From NCBI GenBank assembly GCA_964626595.1, contig CAZVFU010000014.1, forward strand, positions 1 through 37,331: a DNA stretch of 37,331 nucleotides, read 5' to 3'. The notes under the pieces are model-generated. The model did not search any database. It was not told where the DNA came from and saw nothing but the letters and a program-made list of their open reading frames with translations. Source of the DNA: JAWLFI01 sp964626595 (lineage in GTDB: Bacteria > Bacteroidota > Bacteroidia > Chitinophagales > Saprospiraceae). A program made the position numbers and the translations under genes. The number at the start of each line of letters is the position of its first letter. Position 1 is the first letter of the stretch. This document shows, piece by piece, positions 1 to 8,723 of the stretch.

Positions 1-1100
1 TCTCGATGCAATTCGATTTTGGAAAGTCCTTTTTGGATAGAAGATAATGCGATGAGTGTATGGGCAAAAGGTACCCCAATGTTTCTGCTTACCGTAGAGT
101 CCGTTAGGTCTCTTTGCAGGCGGGATATCGGGAGTTTTTGCGATAGATGTGTAAACAAGGCTCTGCCGATACCCAGGTTTCCTTCTGCATTTTCGAAATC
201 AATGGGATTAACTTTGTGGGGCATAGCTGAACTGCCTACTTCATTGGCGATGACTTTTTGCTTGAAATATCCCATAGATATGTAGGCCCAAAAATCCTTA
301 GTTAGGTCCATCAATAGGGTTTGGATTCGAATCATATTCTGAAATAGGGCAGCGAGCTGATCGTAATTTTCGATCTGTGTGGTATATTGTTGTCGTTCCA
401 GCCCCAGACGTTTTTCTACAAAACCGTCGGCAAATTGATGCCAGTCAATTTTCGGGTATGCTGCGTAATGAGCGTTAAAATTTCCTGTTGCGCCTCCGAA
501 TTTACCCTCAATAGGGAGCGTTAAAAGAGATTTATACTGTTTTTCTAATCGGCTTCGGAACACGGCTATTTCTTTTCCGAGGCGGGTAGGTGAGGCAGGT
601 TGACCATGGGTATGGGCTAGCATGGGTTCATCTTTCCACCGTTCCTCTAGTTCTGTGAGATGCTTTAATAGGGCCTTTAACGCAGGTGAGACGACCTGTT
701 CTATAGCTTCTTTGATGGATAAGGGAACGGCAGTATTATTTATATCTTGGCTGGTCAGGGCGAAATGAATAAACTCAGGGTTCTGCTTGATTCCCAGTTC
801 CGGCCATTTATTTTTGAGGTAATATTCGACTGCCTTTATATCGTGATTTGTAGTCTTTTCAATTTCCTTTATTTTTTCAGCTTCTACCGGTGTGAATTTT
901 AGATAGAGTTGGCGCAAGCTTTTACATTCTGCTTCCGATAGTGGTGGCAGCTGAGGTAGTCCGATTTCGGAGAGCGCTATAAAATACTCAACTTCTACCC
1001 GGAGACGATATCGAATAAGTCCGTACTCTGAGAAAAAGTCAGATATTGGGTTTGTTTTGGATTGGTAGCGTCCATCTATGGGAGAAACAGCAGTAAGCAT
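1..1100 (-). CDS. purB: Adenylosuccinate lyase, 3' end missing at the window edge
   Basis: This enzyme acts twice in purine synthesis, splitting SAICAR to AICAR and adenylosuccinate to AMP, each time releasing fumarate. The frame runs open from an ATG at 1100 (minus) to base 1, giving about 366 residues of a family that is usually near 450, so roughly the last 90 are outside. The start reads MLTAVSPIDGRYQSK, the standard N-terminus of the E. coli-like class. The fumarase/aspartase superfamily signature is visible as AMPHKVNPIDFENAEGN (about bases 180-230), and the visible C-terminal part IGVPFAHTLIALSS also matches this class. It lies 11 bases downstream of ppk1 on the same strand and is probably co-transcribed with it. 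Confidence is high; only the C-terminus cannot be checked. Confidence 0.95.
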   Translation of the reverse strand, partial: MLTAVSPIDGRYQSKTNPISDFFSEYGLIRYRLRVEVEYFIALSEIGLPQLPPLSEAECKSLRQLYLKFTPVEAEKIKEIEKTTNHDIKAVEYYLKNKWPELGIKQNPEFIHFALTSQDINNTAVPLSIKEAIEQVVSPALKALLKHLTELEERWKDEPMLAHTHGQPASPTRLGKEIAVFRSRLEKQYKSLLTLPIEGKFGGATGNFNAHYAAYPKIDWHQFADGFVEKRLGLERQQYTTQIENYDQLAALFQNMIRIQTLLMDLTKDFWAYISMGYFKQKVIANEVGSSAMPHKVNPIDFENAEGNLGIGRALFTHLSQKLPISRLQRDLTDSTVSRNIGVPFAHTLIALSSIQKGLSKIELHR

Positions 1101-1111
1101 ATTAGATTAAG

Positions 1112-3214
1112 TTAAGGGGTTTCCATATTTTCATCGGTCACCGATTTGTGATATTGGTCCAGCCGACGTTTATAGTAGTAATAGGTTTCATATTGGCTTC
1201 GAATCGCGAGATCTGATTTATCTCGGCGATACGAATTCGTGTGGTCTTGATCAATAATACGGGCTTTTACATTATCCATTTTTTGGATATGTAAAATATC
1301 AAGAATTTCCTGTTTGATATCGTTATCATAAATGGGAAAAGTCGTTTCAATTCTATAGCTTAGATTGCGGACCATCCAATCGGCTGAGGACAAGAATAAT
1401 TTTTCTTCTCCCCGATGGTGAAAGAGATAGACTCTTGCATGTTCCAGAAATCGATCCACAATAGAAACGACAGAAATATTATCGGAAAGTCCGGTTATAC
1501 CCGGAACCAGAGAGCATATTCCTCTCACAATGAGATCGATTTTTACACCTGCCTGGCTGGCTTCATAGAGCTTTTCAATCATCCGGGGATCCTGAAGACT
1601 ATTTAATTTTATAGTCATGCCAGACTCTCTACCTTCTTTAGCTTCATTGATTTCAAAGTCAATGAGCTTTTCGAGTCCGGGTCTTAGCTGAAATTGTCCA
1701 ACAAGGAGGTGCTGAAACTGTTTTTGGGGGATTTGTACAGTCTCCAGGAATGAATAAACCCGGGCAACTTCCCTTGTTATTCTGGGGTCTGCAGTGAAAA
1801 AGCCATAGTCACAATACAATTTGGCGGTTTCCTCGTGGAAGTTGCCCGTGCTGAGATAGGTATAGAGTTTGGGGCCATCTTCTTCTTGTCTTCTGACAAT
1901 AGCTAATTTCGAGTGAACCTTTAAGCCTGGGAAGGAGTAGTGAACGTTGATTCCGGCTTCTTCTAATTTTTCGCCCCAATTGAGGTTGGCCTCTTCATCA
2001 AATCGTGCTTTAATTTCGATAAATACGCTGACCTGTTTCCCGGCTTTTACTGCATTTAAGAGCGCATTCATGATTCTCGATTTTTGCGCTACCCGATATT
2101 GAACCACCTTGATGTGAGTGACATTGGGATCTCCAGCACTTTCTTCAAAAAACCGAATGACACTTTCGTATTTTTCATAGGGCATATGAAGAAGGTGATC
2201 TTTTTCTTTCAATGCCGCCCAAAAATCTTCTACTTCCTCTAACTGTGGATAGGGCAGTGGTGGAAACGGGGTGTTTTTGAGGTGATCCATGCCAAAATTA
2301 GGAAAAGAGAAGAAATCAAAATTGTTGTGATACCTTCCTTCTTGCAACATATCATTTCGATTCAAATCGAAGACATCTATTAAGTAATCTAACATTTTTT
2401 GGGGGATTTCCCGATCGTAAACGAGCCGGCTTGCAGGTCCCACGTTTCTTCTATTGAGTGAGTCTTTGATTTTCGTCAGTAAATCCCCTGAATATTCATC
2501 GTCAATATAGAGTTCGGCATCTCGGGTGAGCTTGATGGAATACGAGTTGACAATGTCATATCCCGGGAACAACCATTGCAGCGAATATCGCACAACATCA
2601 TCCAGGATGATGATTTCGTGACGTTGTTTGAAGGAAGGGAGCTTGATGAATCGTGGGAGATGGTCTGAAGGAATCTTAACGATAGCGTTCAACTTTTTTC
2701 CTGATTTAGAGGACTTGTCCCGCAAACGGATAGACAAGTATAGCGCGGCATTATTAAGGAAGGGGCGAACCTTGTCTTTAATCAGGACGACAGGTTGCAC
2801 ATAGGGCAGGAGATTATCTTTGAAATATCGGTCAATAAACGACAATTGTTCTTCCGAAATTTCATTTGGTTTTTTTACAAAAATATTGTGTTGTCGTAGT
2901 TCTGGAATGATTTGGTTTTCAAATATTTGTGAAAATTCAAGCTGCTGATCATTCACTACGGAAACGAGATTGTCCAAAATCTCTCTGGGGTTTTCATAGA
3001 GTTGACTTTTCGTCTTCTTTCCTACCCGGAGAAGGTTCCGGTGATTGGCTACGCGCACGCGGAAAAACTCATCGAGGTTATTCGAATAAATAGCCAAAAA
3101 CTTGATGCGTTCAAAAAGAGGGACACTCGGGTCCTTCGCTTCCTGTAATACTCTGTAATTAAAGTCGAGCCAACTTAGGTCACGGTGGATGTAGGGGTGT
3201 TTTGTCTCACTCAT
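1112..3214 (-). CDS. ppk1: Polyphosphate kinase 1
   Basis: PPK1 reversibly polymerises the gamma-phosphate of ATP into inorganic polyphosphate; it is a tetrameric, membrane-associated enzyme. The 700-residue length is normal. The N-terminal domain starts with RDLSWLDFNYRVLQEA, and the two phospholipase D-like C-terminal domains carry both catalytic histidines: H434 in GLKVHSKLAIV (the phosphorylated one) and H592 in EHARVYLFHH, almost exactly the E. coli numbering (435/592). The ATP-binding area includes ARFDEEANLNW near residue 410. The ATG at 3214 fits the family start. It lies 58 bases downstream of the TonB-dependent receptor gene and 11 bases upstream of purB. Linking polyphosphate synthesis with purB is a plausible nucleotide-metabolism operon, but that is inference from spacing. 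Confidence 0.97.
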   Translation of the reverse strand: MSETKHPYIHRDLSWLDFNYRVLQEAKDPSVPLFERIKFLAIYSNNLDEFFRVRVANHRNLLRVGKKTKSQLYENPREILDNLVSVVNDQQLEFSQIFENQIIPELRQHNIFVKKPNEISEEQLSFIDRYFKDNLLPYVQPVVLIKDKVRPFLNNAALYLSIRLRDKSSKSGKKLNAIVKIPSDHLPRFIKLPSFKQRHEIIILDDVVRYSLQWLFPGYDIVNSYSIKLTRDAELYIDDEYSGDLLTKIKDSLNRRNVGPASRLVYDREIPQKMLDYLIDVFDLNRNDMLQEGRYHNNFDFFSFPNFGMDHLKNTPFPPLPYPQLEEVEDFWAALKEKDHLLHMPYEKYESVIRFFEESAGDPNVTHIKVVQYRVAQKSRIMNALLNAVKAGKQVSVFIEIKARFDEEANLNWGEKLEEAGINVHYSFPGLKVHSKLAIVRRQEEDGPKLYTYLSTGNFHEETAKLYCDYGFFTADPRITREVARVYSFLETVQIPQKQFQHLLVGQFQLRPGLEKLIDFEINEAKEGRESGMTIKLNSLQDPRMIEKLYEASQAGVKIDLIVRGICSLVPGITGLSDNISVVSIVDRFLEHARVYLFHHRGEEKLFLSSADWMVRNLSYRIETTFPIYDNDIKQEILDILHIQKMDNVKARIIDQDHTNSYRRDKSDLAIRSQYETYYYYKRRLDQYHKSVTDENMETP

Positions 3215-3272
3215 TGGTTATGAACTTTATAAAGTCCAAGATACCGATTCTCATGGAATAAGAAGGTCTTAT

Positions 3273-5120
3273 TTAGTCTTGCTTTTCCAGGTTGAGCGAA
3301 AAATTAACGCCGGCTCTAATCCATCGACCGGGCAAAAGAACACCGCCGGGCCCATATACCTCTGCATCTAAAATATTGATGGCCTCAACAAAGAGTTCGC
3401 TCTTTCTCCAGCGGTATGCTATGTTGACATCAGCTAAAAAGTAGTTTATCTTTTGAGGATCCGTTTGCGCCAGAGAATTGGGCTGCATCCAACGAAGGGA
3501 AGGTCGCAGACGGAAATCTTGATGAATAGAAAATGACAGCTGATTCACCCATTGGTAGTTGAGCATATTAAAATTGTAGCGTGAGTTTTCATCTATATTC
3601 TGAAGAGGGTGTAAGAGAGTGAGCTGACTGGATATTTGCTCTATTTTGATATTGCGTCTGTTTGAATTTGATGGGCGCCAGCGAACCGCAGCCTCTTGCC
3701 CAAAAATGTGAAGGGCTTGATTCAGGTTGGCTACCTTCCAAATACTCTCCTCTCTTCGCCAGTCGATCAAATTGCTTACTCTGCGGTGAAAGAAAGTATA
3801 TTGAACATCCCAGCTTGAAGTTAGATGTCTAATCCCAATTTCTGAAGACCATGCAGTTTCGGCAACTAAATTGGCATTCCCCAATTCTGCAGGACTTTCA
3901 TAATATAAGTCGGTGTAGGTGGGAACGCGAAAGGTTCTTCCGGTCGATGCTAGAATCGTGGTAAAATCTGTCAACCGATATGCAGTTTCTACACCCGGGA
4001 GAATAGTGCTCCCATGATCTGAATAATAGTTGTAAACTATACCTGGGGTAATAGAAAGCGAATTCCAATTAAATCGGTGCTCAGCTGAAATTGCGAGAAC
4101 ATCGCGCGCCCTATCTCCTAAAAGATTACTTCGTAGAATTTCTTTTCGAGCGTCTAATCCCAATCCGGTCTGCCCCAAAGAATTGATCCATTGAAGGTTG
4201 CTTTCGGCTCCTATATTATTACCAAGGTGGAAGTTTCGGTAAAAGGCGGGATTGTCACGTATAAAAAGATACATGTCCTGATTTCGTCTCCAGTATATAT
4301 TGGATCGGAGAACTACTCTTTTTCCATTAAATTGATGTTGTATTGCCGCATAGCTCGATTGGATTTCCTCGTACTGGTCATTGAAGCTGGTATCCGCGTA
4401 GAATCCATTTGCACCAAACTTCCGATCGGTATAAGCGCCTTGAAAAGTTAGTTGATGACGGTCAAGATCTAGTTTTGCTTTATAAAAGAGTTGTCCTACA
4501 GTGTAGTCCGTATTGTATCGAAAACCATCACTTTGGTCTCGTCGGGCGCTGATATAATGTTGTACTTTTCCCGTTTGATGGCTAAGTGAAAGGGCTCCAC
4601 CATGACTATTAAACGCGCCCCCGTAATATTTGGCAGTAAGATTTGGAGTGGGATCGGATTTCGTAATGAGATTTATAACACCAGCGAATGCATTTGGGCC
4701 ATATATGCGGGCACCCGGTCCTTTAATTACCTCAATTCGCTCGATCATTTCTAGTGGAACCGGTATATTCATATTGTGATGGCCAGTTTGTGCATCATTT
4801 AGTTTTATACCATCCACCAAGAGTAGCACTTGATCGAATGATCCTCCCCGGATACTCACATCCGCCTGCACATGCGCAAAGCTCCGCGTATCGATGTGAA
4901 CACCACCGATATACTGAAGGGCCTCCTGAACGGTTCTGGCGGGCATGGCCTCAAGGTCTTTACGGTCTAGGATTAACACTCCTTTTCCTGACTCCAGGGT
5001 TTGCTCCTGTATTCGGTTGGCTTGAATCGTAGTTTCGGGTAAAAATGCAGAGGTATCTGGTCGTTGAGCTGTTAAGGGACCGATTAGCAATAGGCAAGTA
5101 ATCCAGCTGAGTAATCTCAT
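3273..5120 (-). CDS. TonB-dependent outer-membrane receptor (small, BtuB-like architecture)
   Basis: This is an outer-membrane beta-barrel transporter energised by TonB/ExbBD; the substrate is unknown. A signal peptide (MRLLSWITCLLLIGPLTAQ) is followed by a plug domain at about residues 45-155, with the conserved stretches SIRGGSFDQVLLLVDGI and IERIEVIKGPGARIYGPNAF, then a barrel to residue 615. There is no N-terminal carboxypeptidase-regulatory-like domain and no SusD partner beside it, so it is not a SusC-type glycan importer. Size and plug resemble vitamin B12 or siderophore receptors, but no cobalamin riboswitch is seen upstream, so I do not name a substrate. Its ATG overlaps the stop of the upstream wbqC-like gene (ATGA, 5117-5120), so the two are translated from one transcript. 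Confidence 0.9.
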   Translation of the reverse strand: MRLLSWITCLLLIGPLTAQRPDTSAFLPETTIQANRIQEQTLESGKGVLILDRKDLEAMPARTVQEALQYIGGVHIDTRSFAHVQADVSIRGGSFDQVLLLVDGIKLNDAQTGHHNMNIPVPLEMIERIEVIKGPGARIYGPNAFAGVINLITKSDPTPNLTAKYYGGAFNSHGGALSLSHQTGKVQHYISARRDQSDGFRYNTDYTVGQLFYKAKLDLDRHQLTFQGAYTDRKFGANGFYADTSFNDQYEEIQSSYAAIQHQFNGKRVVLRSNIYWRRNQDMYLFIRDNPAFYRNFHLGNNIGAESNLQWINSLGQTGLGLDARKEILRSNLLGDRARDVLAISAEHRFNWNSLSITPGIVYNYYSDHGSTILPGVETAYRLTDFTTILASTGRTFRVPTYTDLYYESPAELGNANLVAETAWSSEIGIRHLTSSWDVQYTFFHRRVSNLIDWRREESIWKVANLNQALHIFGQEAAVRWRPSNSNRRNIKIEQISSQLTLLHPLQNIDENSRYNFNMLNYQWVNQLSFSIHQDFRLRPSLRWMQPNSLAQTDPQKINYFLADVNIAYRWRKSELFVEAINILDAEVYGPGGVLLPGRWIRAGVNFSLNLEKQD

Positions 5121-5797
5121 AAGGGTTCAATTGGAGGTGCTATATTTGGCACAAAGGTAGGTGAAAAATAGGTTTTTAAATAAGATCGTGTTTCGGGTCC
5201 TGCGCAGAAAAGAGCATCCATTATCGACACCTCTCTTATAAAGCCCAGTTCATCTTCAAATACTTGTGGATACCAAAATGAATTATTGAGTTTCTGATTT
5301 ATATTTTGGTGAAGGCGGCTCGACATGATATCTATGCTACCCTCCGGCTGACCAAATTGAAGGGTATGTGAAAGTTGAACAGGAAAGTCCAGGTTTTGAA
5401 TCCAGAACTGTGTCCAAGTCCAGTTCCAATCCCATAAATGGATATAGTCTTTTGAATACAAATTTTCAACAAGAGGAAAGTAGTGTTCGAAGTAAGGTGC
5501 TGATTGATAATTGGTTTGGATGGTCCGCAGATGATGGGTTTGCCAATCCTCCTCATTTGAAATGCGGACAGACTGGATTGGCATTTTATTGTTTTTCCCT
5601 TTTTCAAGGGGTATAGATAGCTTTTGAAGACCATGAGGTCCAATAATCTGAGCTCTATTCCTCCAGGATCGTTTCTGATAATTTTCATGAGCCTCTATAA
5701 AAAGGGTAGAGGGAGAGAGATTGAGTAATGCAAATACGTAAAGTGGAGGACACCAAAAGGAGTAGGAGAAGAAAGTGGTTTTGGTTTCTGAACTCAT
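5117..5797 (-). CDS. WbqC family protein
   Basis: WbqC-family proteins occur in O-antigen and surface-glycan loci and throughout Bacteroidota; the biochemical role is not established, though a transferase-like role in glycan or lipid modification has been suggested. The 226-residue protein shows the family hallmarks: FSYSFWCPPLYVFALL at the N-terminus, then HENYQKRSWRNRAQIIGPHG and the KLSIPLEKG strand around residues 37-65. There is no signal peptide or clear membrane segment, so it should be cytoplasmic. The ATG at 5797 lies four bases after a -7 box (5802-5809, minus), suggesting a leaderless or nearly leaderless mRNA. It overlaps the receptor gene by 4 bases; in many Bacteroidota the wbqC-like gene is instead beside lepB, so this partner is less usual. 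Confidence 0.88.
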   Translation of the reverse strand: MSSETKTTFFSYSFWCPPLYVFALLNLSPSTLFIEAHENYQKRSWRNRAQIIGPHGLQKLSIPLEKGKNNKMPIQSVRISNEEDWQTHHLRTIQTNYQSAPYFEHYFPLVENLYSKDYIHLWDWNWTWTQFWIQNLDFPVQLSHTLQFGQPEGSIDIMSSRLHQNINQKLNNSFWYPQVFEDELGFIREVSIMDALFCAGPETRSYLKTYFSPTFVPNIAPPIEPL

Positions 5798-5801
5798 AAG
5801 G

Positions 5802-5809
5802 CAAAAGTA
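5802..5809 (-). promoter_or_regulatory. Candidate -7 box of the wbqC-like/TonB receptor operon
   Basis: Read on the minus strand the octamer is TACTTTTG, a full match to the Bacteroidota -7 consensus TAnnTTTG. Its last base is only four bases before the ATG at 5797. No good -33 TTG is visible 19-21 bases upstream. Confidence 0.5.
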
Positions 5810-5916
5810 ATAATCTATAATCGAATATATGGGAAGAAGATCCTCTCTATGGATTAGATTTGATCTTCAAAGAGGGACAAGCTGGTTAACTTATTACATT
5901 TAATTATAATTTGTAC

Positions 5917-5924
5917 TATCTTTG
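5917..5924 (+). promoter_or_regulatory. Candidate -7 box upstream of ftsX
   Basis: TATCTTTG matches TAnnTTTG exactly. The -33 region is weak (AT-rich, no clear TTG at 20 bases). Transcription should begin near 5930, which affects the choice of ftsX start: the ATG at 5926 opens only a five-codon frame and would lie upstream of the message. Confidence 0.55.
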
Positions 5925-5932
5925 CATGGAAT

Positions 5933-6802
5933 TTGCTTAAGAAAAGCCTGCTAAGTATGAAAGAAGCGCACCCGAATTACACTTTAACGATACTGTCGGT
6001 TTCTCTTGTGCTTTTCTTGTTTGGGATCTATGCGTTTATTTATACACATCCTGATATTATAGTTGATCGGCTCAAGGAAGAGCTTCAAATTGTAGTTGAA
6101 CTTCAGGACCCCTTGGAAGCAGCAGATCATGAAGACCTACGAACGTTTATAGACAGCTTAGAATGGGTTAGACCTGGAACCCTTGAATTTGTGAGTGCAG
6201 AAAAAGCGGCCCGGGATATGCGCTTTGAAATGGGGCCGCTTGCGGATGAACTTGACGTGCAGTCTCCATTCAGTGATCTTTTCCTTTTTAGTGTATTTGC
6301 AGAGCACTACGAACCCTTGACTTTGGAATTGATAAAGGTTCAGATTCAAAAGCAAAACGGAGTAGATGAGGTTTATTACCAAACAGATGCACATGAAAAC
6401 CTGCAGAAGGCCTTAGCTCAATGGTCAAAATACGCCCTTTATTTAGGTGTCGCATTTGCTTTGATTGCATTCATTTTGGTTTATAATACCTTAAAATTGG
6501 CTTTGTATAGTCGGCGGAAAACCATCTTGACCTTAGACATGGTAGGTGCTCGAAAATCCTTTATTCGTAAGCCCTTTATTTGGCAAAGTATATGGCATGG
6601 GCTGTTGTCCGCCGGTTTAGCTATTTTATTGATATTAGCAGGTTTGTTGGTTATAGGTCAGGAATTTGAGGGCGTTTTTTCACTATTTTACAGTGAGCGT
6701 TTCATGTTTTGGATCGTAGGTATGTTGTTACTGGGTATTGGTTTACAATTACTGAGTACTCGTTTTATTTTGCATCGATTCTTATCCGGGCGCATACAAT
6801 AA
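5933..6802 (+). CDS. ftsX: Cell division ABC permease FtsX
   Basis: FtsX is the membrane half of the FtsEX complex, which couples cytoplasmic ATP hydrolysis to activation of septal peptidoglycan hydrolases. The 289-residue protein has the family layout: one N-terminal membrane segment (about residues 16-36), a periplasmic domain of about 125 residues, then three membrane segments (about 167-187, 213-240 and 256-280), the FtsX fold. The frame opens with TTG at 5933, about three bases after the expected transcription start; the first in-frame ATG is at 5957 (MKEAHPNYTL) and would still leave the first membrane segment intact. Which is used cannot be decided here. No ftsE is adjacent, as is usual in Bacteroidota. 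It precedes the DUF3098 gene by 57 bases that contain a separate promoter. Confidence 0.93.
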   Translation: MLKKSLLSMKEAHPNYTLTILSVSLVLFLFGIYAFIYTHPDIIVDRLKEELQIVVELQDPLEAADHEDLRTFIDSLEWVRPGTLEFVSAEKAARDMRFEMGPLADELDVQSPFSDLFLFSVFAEHYEPLTLELIKVQIQKQNGVDEVYYQTDAHENLQKALAQWSKYALYLGVAFALIAFILVYNTLKLALYSRRKTILTLDMVGARKSFIRKPFIWQSIWHGLLSAGLAILLILAGLLVIGQEFEGVFSLFYSERFMFWIVGMLLLGIGLQLLSTRFILHRFLSGRIQ

Positions 6803-6811
6803 TCAGACTGC

Positions 6812-6842
6812 TTGGGTTAGGTGCAGAAACTTATTATCTTTG
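6812..6842 (+). promoter_or_regulatory. Promoter of the DUF3098-to-DUF368 operon
   Basis: TTG at 6812-6814 and TATCTTTG at 6835-6842 are separated by exactly 20 bases, matching the Bacteroidota TTG-N(19-21)-TAnnTTTG pattern. The DUF3098 ATG is 17 bases further on. This is one of the two best promoters in the window. Confidence 0.75.
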
Positions 6843-6859
6843 AATTAAGAAGTTAGCAT

Positions 6860-7189
6860 ATGAGTGATTCAAATCCATCTCGAAAAAAGAAAGTCGTTAC
6901 CACAAATAAGGGTAAGTCAAAAGCGAAATTAAAAGCTACTCGTCGAAGTTCGGCAGATTCTACTGATGATACGAGCATTGAATTGCTTTTTCGGAAGAAG
7001 AATTACACATGGGTTTTTATTGGCCTTGGATTTTTATTGTTGGGCTTTGTGCTTATGTTAGGTGGTGAGCAATCATCCCCAGATGTCTGGGAACCCGAAC
7101 AGATTTACTCTTTCCGAAGAATAACTCTTGCCCCGTTTCTAATTCTCCTTGGCTTGGGTATTCAGATTTACGCTATCTTTAAAAAGTAA
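6860..7189 (+). CDS. DUF3098 family inner-membrane protein
   Basis: A 109-residue protein of unknown function, conserved in Bacteroidota between ftsX and uppP. Residues 1-45 are basic and low in complexity (many Lys, Ser and Thr) and presumably cytoplasmic. Two membrane segments follow, about residues 52-69 (WVFIGLGFLLLGFVLML) and 90-106 (ITLAPFLILLGLGIQIY), joined by a short periplasmic loop carrying the conserved SSPDVW motif. It is the first gene after the promoter at 6812-6842 and is 10 bases upstream of uppP, so it is the head of the long operon. Its constant location between a divisome protein and lipid-carrier recycling suggests an envelope role; that is inference. Confidence 0.88.
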   Translation: MSDSNPSRKKKVVTTNKGKSKAKLKATRRSSADSTDDTSIELLFRKKNYTWVFIGLGFLLLGFVLMLGGEQSSPDVWEPEQIYSFRRITLAPFLILLGLGIQIYAIFKK

Positions 7190-7199
7190 ACTATTTTAC

Positions 7200-7991
7200 A
7201 TGCTAGAGGTGCTGAAAGCCCTTGTTCTGGGTATAGTTCAAGGACTCACGGAGTTTCTACCTGTGTCCAGCAGTGGGCATTTAGAATTGGCTCGTGTTAT
7301 TTTACAAGATGAATCCACCGCAGAGGTGGGGCTCTTAATGTCCGTTGTGCTTCATTTTGGAACCGCCTTGGCTACTGTGTTTGTGTTTAGGAGTGATATC
7401 ATGAAACTTTTGGGGAAGTCGGTAAACGGTGAAAAAGAAAGCCTCAAATATATTTGGTGGATTATCCTGTCCATGATTCCAGCTGCTATTGTGGGAGTTT
7501 ATTTTGATGAGACACTTGAACTGCTATTCGACAAAAATCTACTATTAGTGGGTGCGATGCTTTTAGTTACAGCCGGCTTATTGTGGTTCAGTGATAAATA
7601 CCATGAATCAGAAGGGGAATTGCGGGCACCTTCTGCTTTAATCATAGGGACTGCTCAGGCTTTGGCTATCTTACCCGGAATATCTCGATCAGGTGCAACG
7701 ATTTCGATGGCATTATTTCTCAAAATACCTCGAGCTGAAGCAGCTCGGTTTTCCTTTTTAATGGTCGTTCCCTTGATCTTCGGTAAAATAGCTAAAGATG
7801 TAATTTCCGGGAGTCTTTTTTCATCGGACATTAATGGGCTTGCTCTTGGAGTAGGATTTGTAGCTGCATTTGTCTCTGGCGCCTGGGCTTGCCAATGGAT
7901 GATACGAATCGTTCAGGCGGCTAAATTGCGATATTTTGCTTTTTATTGTTTAATCGTTGGCTCTATTGCGATAGGAACTCAATTTTTATGA
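7200..7991 (+). CDS. uppP: Undecaprenyl-diphosphate phosphatase UppP (BacA family)
   Basis: This integral membrane enzyme removes a phosphate from undecaprenyl diphosphate, regenerating the lipid carrier for peptidoglycan and surface glycans; overexpression of the family confers bacitracin resistance. I chose ATG 7200 (263 residues) because it gives the family start MLEVLKALVLGIVQGLTEFLPVSSSGH, including the conserved glutamate motif and SSSGH near residues 17-28. The second conserved motif, LPGISRSGATI, is at about residue 158 onward and belongs to the active site. About eight hydrophobic segments are visible. Its stop codon overlaps the truB start (ATGA, 7988-7991), so the two are translationally coupled. 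A likely partner in carrier recycling, the DUF368 protein, closes the same operon. Confidence 0.95.
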   Translation: MLEVLKALVLGIVQGLTEFLPVSSSGHLELARVILQDESTAEVGLLMSVVLHFGTALATVFVFRSDIMKLLGKSVNGEKESLKYIWWIILSMIPAAIVGVYFDETLELLFDKNLLLVGAMLLVTAGLLWFSDKYHESEGELRAPSALIIGTAQALAILPGISRSGATISMALFLKIPRAEAARFSFLMVVPLIFGKIAKDVISGSLFSSDINGLALGVGFVAAFVSGAWACQWMIRIVQAAKLRYFAFYCLIVGSIAIGTQFL

Positions 7992-8722
7992 CCGTGGTTG
8001 ATGTGAATTCTGGTATTCCCCTATTAAAGACTTTGGATGGCGCTACTTTTTTAGTCAATAAACCAAAGGGCTGGACTTCGTTTGATGTTGTCAAAAAACT
8101 GAGATATGCACTAAAGAAGGTATATTCCAGAAAGAAGTATAAGGTAGGGCATGCTGGCACATTGGATCCATTAGCTGAAGGCTTGTTAATTATTAGTTCG
8201 GGGAAACACACGAAACAAATTCAATCGTTTCAGGATCTGGAGAAAGAATATGTTGGAAAGATAAAGCTAGGTGCAACAACGCCTTCCAGTGATGCTGAAT
8301 TTCCAGAAGAAAACCTGAATGACATTTCACACTTGACTGATGAAGAGGTTCAACAAAAGTTTTTAGCATTTAAGGGCACAATAAAACAACGCCCTCCTGT
8401 GTTTTCAGCCTTAAAGAAATCAGGTAAAAGATTGTATCAGTATGCACGGGCTGGCGAAGAGGTGGATATTCCAGAACGGGAAGTTCATATTTACGATCTT
8501 GAGATCACAAATTTAGATTTACCTTATCTTTCTTTTCGGGTGAAATGCAGTAAAGGCACCTATGTGCGTACCTTAGCATCCGATTTAGGGAAATCTTTAG
8601 GCGTGGGCGGATACCTTTTTGAATTAAAACGGACGAAAATAGGAGCGTATTCGGTATCTGATGCGTATGATATACAAGAATTGTTTGATTCCATTTTGAA
8701 TCAAAGTGAAACGACTACTTAG
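7988..8722 (+). CDS. truB: tRNA pseudouridine(55) synthase TruB
   Basis: TruB makes pseudouridine at position 55 in the T-loop of nearly all tRNAs and also works as a tRNA-folding chaperone. The 244-residue protein contains NKPKGWTSFDVV at about residue 25, the catalytic aspartate D60 in HAGTLDPLAEGLL, and the KGTYVRTLASDLG motif near residue 190. The start at 7988 overlaps the uppP stop and is preferred over an in-frame ATG upstream (7946) that would add a non-conserved tail inside uppP. It is one base before gldA. The ftsX-DUF3098-uppP-truB order is a common Bacteroidota block. Confidence 0.96.
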   Translation: MTVVDVNSGIPLLKTLDGATFLVNKPKGWTSFDVVKKLRYALKKVYSRKKYKVGHAGTLDPLAEGLLIISSGKHTKQIQSFQDLEKEYVGKIKLGATTPSSDAEFPEENLNDISHLTDEEVQQKFLAFKGTIKQRPPVFSALKKSGKRLYQYARAGEEVDIPEREVHIYDLEITNLDLPYLSFRVKCSKGTYVRTLASDLGKSLGVGGYLFELKRTKIGAYSVSDAYDIQELFDSILNQSETTT

Positions 8723-8723
8723 G

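Noticed and set aside
3273..5120. Naming the TonB receptor btuB
   Set aside because: Only overall size and plug resemble BtuB; no cobalamin riboswitch or cobalamin gene is beside it.
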